Source: Silene conica (taxonomy: Eukaryota > Streptophyta > Magnoliopsida > Caryophyllales > Caryophyllaceae). From it: a DNA stretch of 64,000 bases. This document shows, piece by piece, positions 58,172 to 64,000 of the stretch. The number at the start of each line of letters is the position of its first letter. Within the stretch, counting starts at the first letter, position 1. The translations under genes and the position numbers were made by a program. The notes below the pieces were generated by a model. It saw only the letters and a list, made by a program, of their open reading frames with translations, made no database searches and had not been told where the DNA came from. Location of the stretch: contig CM055317.2 in NCBI GenBank assembly GCA_029255685.2, forward strand, positions 22,142,501 to 22,206,500, written 5' to 3'.

Positions 58172-61100
58172 ATGGCGAAATACACTGCAATGGCGTTAAA
58201 AGCAGGCTTCATTATCATGGGATGCATTACTTCAGTTGCTGTCATTTACACTGTCGTCACTGATGGTTCACCTTTCCGCAAAGACCTTCTTACCCCGTAA
58301 TTCTCCTCTTTTTTTCCTGATTATTCTTGTTAGTTATCGACTTATTTACTTTTTAATTAACTTTCCTTGGTTGTTAATTTGTGATTGCTCTAGAGTCTAG
58401 ACTACCTGGGTTGTTTAAACTGTTGTGACTAATTTTTGAGTGTTACTTCATACTCCTGTAAATGTGACGGTGAATGATCCAACCTACGGAGTACAAGTTT
58501 ATGTACGGTGTTAGATTATGTGTCATTCCGTTTGATTGCATACGTTTTTCAAAAGATGCCACGGGATTTTTGAAAACCTATTCTATTTTTGGGTCTTAGC
58601 CAATTATTTACCTTTCTATTTTTAGAAATATCTTTGATGGGCAATTTGATCGTACACACTCATTTTGGTTCACTTGTCACAATTGGCCCCCTCCTCTTTC
58701 CTTGAGATTGTGCCAAAATCAAAGCTAAACAAATGAACAAGACGGAGGTAGTACAATTAAATGGAACATATGAAGTATGGAGTATGATCATCATCAGATT
58801 CATCATCGTCTTACATTATAAACCGAAAAACAACTATGGTTGGAACTTTTGAAGAGCCATTAATAATTTATCTTCATCTTCTGCAGATGGATGACAGCCA
58901 CTCTGGTGGATTTCTACATAAATGTTACTGTTTTTGCGGTATGAATTTCATTTTATCAGTTCAACCTTGCATTTCAGTAAGTTGGTACTTGGTAGAAGCT
59001 ATTTTGTTTGATATGAGCTGTAGAGTAAGTTATATACATGATAGTATAAAACCACTTGTCCGGAACCTAAATAACCCTTGGAAATCAAGGAAGTGGAAAT
59101 TGGTTTTTATTTGAATCCTTATCACTGTTTACCTTTATGAGTATGATTTGGATGGGTTAATTTAAGAACCTAGCTCATATAAGGCCACTTTATTGTTGAA
59201 TCTTCTTGGTCATTGTCTATGGCTCTCTTCCTGTTATTGCTAAAACTGTGTTCACTTTTCCGTTCAATGATAAATCAGGTTTGGGTTTGCTACAAGGAGT
59301 CAAGTTGGATTGCTGCAGCTCTTTGGGTAATTCTTCTGGTTTGCTTTGGGAGGTATGTTGTGCATTCCCAAAAACCTTAAAAGACAAAGTTAGAATAGAA
59401 AGGTGTAGACTTTAGGTTCTGCCATCTTAGTACTCTTCCTATTCCGCTTGACGTGACTCTATTTCATACTGCTTCTCGGCAATATCCACCTCTTATTAAT
59501 AATTTTTTTCTTGTTGAGTTCATAAGCTTATCTTTTAAGTTCGTTATTCATAAACCTCTAAAAAGTGATTTGCTTACATGTACTTAGTACTACATTTTAT
59601 ATGCTGATTATCCATCATATGTGCTTATCTCCTTTGTTCCTGGCTGGTTCCTCTCTCCTAACTTATGAGTATTACAACTTTTTCAGAACATATAGTGCCT
59701 CTGTGAAACTACTTGCCTGTCTACATCTATCTAGCATAAAATTTTCTTAAGCTGCTTCTTATAAGAGAGATGTTGACATGTTGTAGACTGTAGATCCCAG
59801 TAACATTCTTACAGAGCATTGTTAAACAGCTCTCTTTTAACGTGCATTTTGATTAGGCTGCTACAAGAGATCTCCTGTCCTCTTTTTCTTGGCTTTAATT
59901 GTTACGTAATCTATTGTTATTGGTTAAATTACATGGTAAGTGTGTTGAAACAATGCAACAACAAAGTATTAGTCACACAATAAAAGAATGGAAAGTATGA
60001 AATTTAAAGAGAAAATAGAGATGGTATAGACAAGGTGGAAAGAACGAATGAATAAGTGCAACAATACACAAATTCAATCATCATTGCCGGCATGAACTTA
60101 CCTTCCACTTTTTGCTATCCAATGGCATACTTTCATCCATCACAAGTACACCCACGTTACTTCAATTTAGTATTAGTTTTATCACAAAGTTCTTCAATTC
60201 TCCAACTGAGTTTTCCAAAGTTGATCACAAGGCAGCATTGTTTGCCTGATGTGTCTTACACCTTTTTCCTTCTTGCTCATTCCATAACTAATTGATTATT
60301 TTCAGTAACTCTTAAAGTAACTGATTATTTCTAGCTGTGCATTCAACTGCAACAGATACATCTCTGTCACGTGTTCCTAATTAGTATACCCAACTCGAAG
60401 TGCCATACATCAATGTGAAATTTACAATTTGTAGGACGCCACCTTTAACAGTTTAACTTACCAGGTATACATATACCACACCACTTAGAAACTCTTTTGC
60501 GATGTTTCTATGTTAACCATCTTTAATTATGTGTGCGGCCTCCCATCCAATTCTCTAACTTTTGACTCATAGAACCAGTTATCTTCTTCTTTCCAATCTA
60601 AAGTTACCACATCTCTGTCACTGCTTATTTTTCGGCCATGAAGGCCATGATTCTGATTGATTTAAAACACCTTTCAAAAAATATATTTACCACAATTCCA
60701 ACTTACTATGGACCTCAGTCTTACCTCATCTATTGGAGCAATGTAATTTACAAATATCATGCACTATGATATGTCATCTTGGATTGTAGTTGTTGTCTAC
60801 TTGTTGATACTTCCTTGACTGACAAAAGATACCGTATTGAAAGAATTCATATTCATGTTCAAAGAAAGAGGAAATCCACTTCTCTGTGTCTGTTTTAGGT
60901 GACATTTAATTGACTATGTTTTTGGTTAGAAAATAAAAAATCCGGTATCTATTTCTTTGGATCTTAGTTTGGTGATGCCCTTGCAGATGCTTTGTTTTTG
61001 ACAAGAGCTGTTATGATGATTTGGGGATGTTAAGAAATAAAACTGGATATGTCAAAAGGGTTCCAGCCCTTAGGACCACTAAGACGCTAGTTAACCCTCA

Positions 61101-63559
61101 TACTATTCACTTGAGTTTAATCTTTGAATTCTAACTATAGCTGAATATTTAACTGTGAGAAGTGAGAACTTATTTACCTCTTCTAGTCCTTGAAGGTATA
61201 GTTATGTTAACCAACTTTCGCGTGTTCTATAAAGAAAACTTGTTTAATACTGAGTATCTTTCTTGCTTGTATAAGAAGTACATGAATGAAAGTCCTATTA
61301 TACTAAGTTTAAGGAGTTAATTTTAGTATAAGTAGGAATAGTAATATTAAAATTAACCTAAAACAGATTAGAATTCTGGCAGGGTATGGTGTACGATTCA
61401 TACCGTTAGACTACTGTTCACATAGACCAGGACCGCCGCTGTACTTTTATTCTGATCAGGCACAGAGACTGGCTTGTCCTAGGACTTGCTGATGTGCGTC
61501 ACCAAGTTCGATAGGGAGGAGAATTGATACTGTTTGCACGTGATCTGGAGTCTAGCCTTAACACGTCTTGTTACTCTTGTAGCTCGACAAGAACTCCCAG
61601 ACCGCATAGGAGTTCGTGTCGTTGCTTCTCACTAACGAACTCGTTCCTTGACACTGCTTGCGATTAGGACAGATAGTCCTACTTCTCCAAGGACTTTTAT
61701 CATCAAGGACTCGCTGATGCCAAGGCTGTTTGGGAGATTACTGGCGACCTTGTGCAAAATTTTAAAATGAGGCCCTAAGTAGTAGTGACAAATTGACAAT
61801 AAACAAATTATTTTTTTATAAATTAACCTCAATTTTTTTTCCTTTAATATAAATTTAAATATTATACGAAGCTCTTAACATCTCTCTCCCCTTTCAAGTT
61901 ATTTTCATACATTTGTATAAAATTATGTGCAGAAATTTGAACAAACATATGAAAATGACTTGAATGGAGAGAGTATCAAAATACCCAAACTTTCGAGGCA
62001 AATTTTATATTACTGTTTAGAATAGCAATAGTGTTTAACCATTATTTGAAAAGCGATTTTTCAGATTATTATGCGTGATTGATGAAAAGCATTCATTATT
62101 AAGTCTAATCCAATCATTTCAGCTTGAAAAGCAGAAATGCCATAAGTTTGCGAGTCTTAAATGAAATCGTTGATACTTGATAGTAATGAATATTTAAAGC
62201 TCTGGAGACATAAAATCTGGAAAATGAAAAGTTCAGAACAAACGACGTGGAGAAAGATTCCACCCAAAAAATTCCGTTGAACTGAACCCCGGCACCATGT
62301 GAGATATGCTACTGCACCACTCCCAGACCAAAATAGACGTTCGTGGATGATATGCTCACTTTTTGTTTCCCTTGACGCTTGCATGAGAGGGCCCTGGCCC
62401 TGCTTCTCTGAGCGTTTTCTCTGCTTCAAGCCTGGGCCACATGCACTGCTACTAGTAAAACACTCCTTGCCCTACACTGGTGAGACCTCATGCTTTGCAA
62501 TGCTGCAGCATACTTGCGCATTATGATTGAACCACGCTCACAAAAACTCTCGCTTGTGCGTGAGCCACTCGCTCATGAGTCATGACAATAGGTCACTTCT
62601 TTTGGTGCACATGGTGGTTTTTAGGCGTTTCTGCTTGTATAACCTAGGTGGACACCATTTTGAGAATTATGTTTCGATCCGATTCAAGATGCTGATTTTT
62701 TTATAAATTAGATTTGTAAAAACAGGAGTGAAAATATTTGGAGGCATTGCAGTATAGTTTCTTTTGAAACCTGGCTAATGTGTTGCTTATTTCTTCTGAC
62801 ATTGAATTAATGTGTTTCTGGTTCTTTCAGTATTACAACATGTCTCTACATTACCATTCAACTATTCCTGCTTACAGCTCAAGAGTCTGAAGATGACCCG
62901 ATGTATCATATTCTATTGCGCCATCAAAATAGGTGTGCTGAGTTCCTTTATGCTTTACTAGTACTTGTAGTTCTTCTATGCCATTGATGATGATATATAA
63001 GAAATGTGTACAACTGGTTGCATTCTCAAAGTCAAATTGTCAGCATTACTTGCCCTATGTTGCTATCTATGTTTCTCCGTACTTATATAATGGTTTCATT
63101 AAAGAAAATTCATACTACATTGATATAGGACATCAGCACATCGTTACATCATTTTTACCTGTTAATGCTGCCCTTCTCTCATTTCTCTTCTACATGTTCT
63201 TCCACTCCTCTTCTTAGCCCTCCTTTTCTGTTTCCTTTTATCCATCTTTATGTTTTCTTCATTCTGAGTCTCTCACGGTAGGCATCTGATTGTGACATCT
63301 CATTGCATAAAGTTTTGTTTCCTGGCATATTATTGTTACGAAAGTCACAAAGCCAGCAAGTTTCAAAATTTCACATATAAAATTAAATGTTTTTTTCCCT
63401 TTATTTTCCTTTGCACAGGAAGGATGTGGGTAAGAGGAGCTCCTGTCAAGTAATCACTGCAAGAATTGCTTTCAGTGTCCTAGGCTGTCTGATGTTCGGT
63501 GTTCTACTTTACACTATCTTGACTGATGGTTCACCTTTCCGTAAAGACATTATAACACC
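58172..63559 (+). CDS. Multi-span membrane protein, probably DUF1475 (3' end outside window)
   Basis: Coding exons: 58172-58296, 58887-58938, 59279-59352, 62831-62932 and 63419-63559, with GT-AG borders and matching phases. This gives 164 complete codons, and the gene continues past the window. The protein begins MAKYTAMALKAGF. It has hydrophobic segments at about residues 7-30, 45-65, 67-95 and 127-150. A motif TDGSPFRKD-(L/I)-(L/I)-TP appears twice (about 30-42 and 151-163), each time after a membrane segment and each time ending in a CC|GT donor, so the protein is an internal duplication. The layout VDFYINVTVFAVWV, YKESSWIAA and FGSITTCLYI fits DUF1475 as I recall it. Function is unknown. 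The ATG at 58172 is chosen because the one at 58144 is out of frame. Confidence 0.85.
59353..62830 (+). other. Large intron 4 of the DUF1475-like gene (3.48 kb)
   Basis: No coding exon was seen. GC-richer stretches at about 61370-61790 (repeated GGACTTGCTGATG / GGACTCGCTGATG words) and 62280-62530 look like inserted repeats of unknown family. Confidence 0.55.
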
Positions 63560-64000
63560 GTAAGCTCTTCATTTCCGTGTCATAATTTGCTATATCTTGA
63601 AGGTATGTGAGCATGCAATTCAATAATCAAATTGACTAACACTGATGAACCGTGAAAACTTATCATCTGATGATGAATTTATTGGTGATATATTCACTGT
63701 GAATAATGGCTCAAAATTGTGAGCTGATGGACTCTTTTGGTCCCAAATTAGATCAGTGATATTGTGTTATTTGGATAAATAATGTAGTATTTTAAATGAT
63801 GGAGAATGGTAAAAGTTAGTTTATGTTTGTTCACGGAAGCTGAGATGTAGAACTTTTGGGAGAGACAGAGATAGGAAATAACCACAAGTTGCAGATATTA
63901 AATATCACATAATTTAACATGTGGGCATTTAGATTGTAGAGGCATGTTACAGTAAACATTATAAGTTTTGTAAATCGCATAAAGAGTTGCCAGTAACATA
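63560..64000 (+). other. Start of intron 5 of the DUF1475-like gene
   Basis: The sequence after the donor CACC|GTAAGC at 63560 is intronic to the window end; no further exon was seen. Confidence 0.65.

Overview
This window is nuclear DNA of a flowering plant, almost certainly a eudicot. Three conserved plant genes with ordinary GT-AG introns can be assembled exon by exon. They sit among nested transposable elements: Copia LTR elements, L1-type LINEs, an Au-type SINE, hAT, Harbinger and Stowaway MITEs, Helitron-like ends, and long-inverted-repeat DNA elements. I could not fix the species. Fragments such as a GAGACGGTC motif near 38.1 kb hint at Caryophyllales, but only weakly.

Layout. 1-8364 is a young Copia element whose 5' LTR is cut by the window edge; its pol has a frameshift and a nonsense codon. 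9.0-10.7 kb holds two hAT-type MITEs with perfect 8-bp target duplications and a third, truncated one. 10.66-13.3 kb is a rearranged second Copia element (LTR piece, 3' internal region, LTR, primer site, leader). 13.36-22.05 kb is a foldback-like inverted repeat whose right arm is split by a decayed LINE (16.0-21.3 kb). 22.3-31.9 kb is a TIR transposon with a plant mobile domain (PMD) reading frame, an unknown small reverse-strand gene, and arrays of palindromic GACGTG/CACGTC repeats near both ends. Its PMD frame is split by a 5.2-kb element made of two long inverted arms (24486-29724).

32.25-37.75 kb is an apparently intact gene for the beta subunit of F-actin capping protein (8 exons, 256 residues). 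38.95-44.57 kb is a FEY-like short-chain dehydrogenase/reductase gene (9 coding exons, 362 residues) with an Au-type SINE in intron 5. 44.6-58.1 kb has no intact gene. It holds Helitron-like ends, a 5'-truncated LINE tail, two tandem Helitron-like copies filled with a ~21-bp minisatellite, a broken RALF peptide gene embedded in the first copy, a second LINE tail with an RNase H domain, two Stowaway MITEs and a Harbinger MITE. 58.17 kb to the window end is the 5' part of a multi-membrane-span gene, probably DUF1475, which runs off the edge.

The three host genes are all on the plus strand and are unrelated in function: actin dynamics, an oxidoreductase and an unknown membrane protein. The most unusual content is the PMD transposon with its palindromic subterminal arrays and companion gene, the nested long-inverted-repeat element, the RALF gene embedded in Helitron-like repeats, and three pairs of a 12-bp motif at exact 21-bp spacing in the Copia leader.
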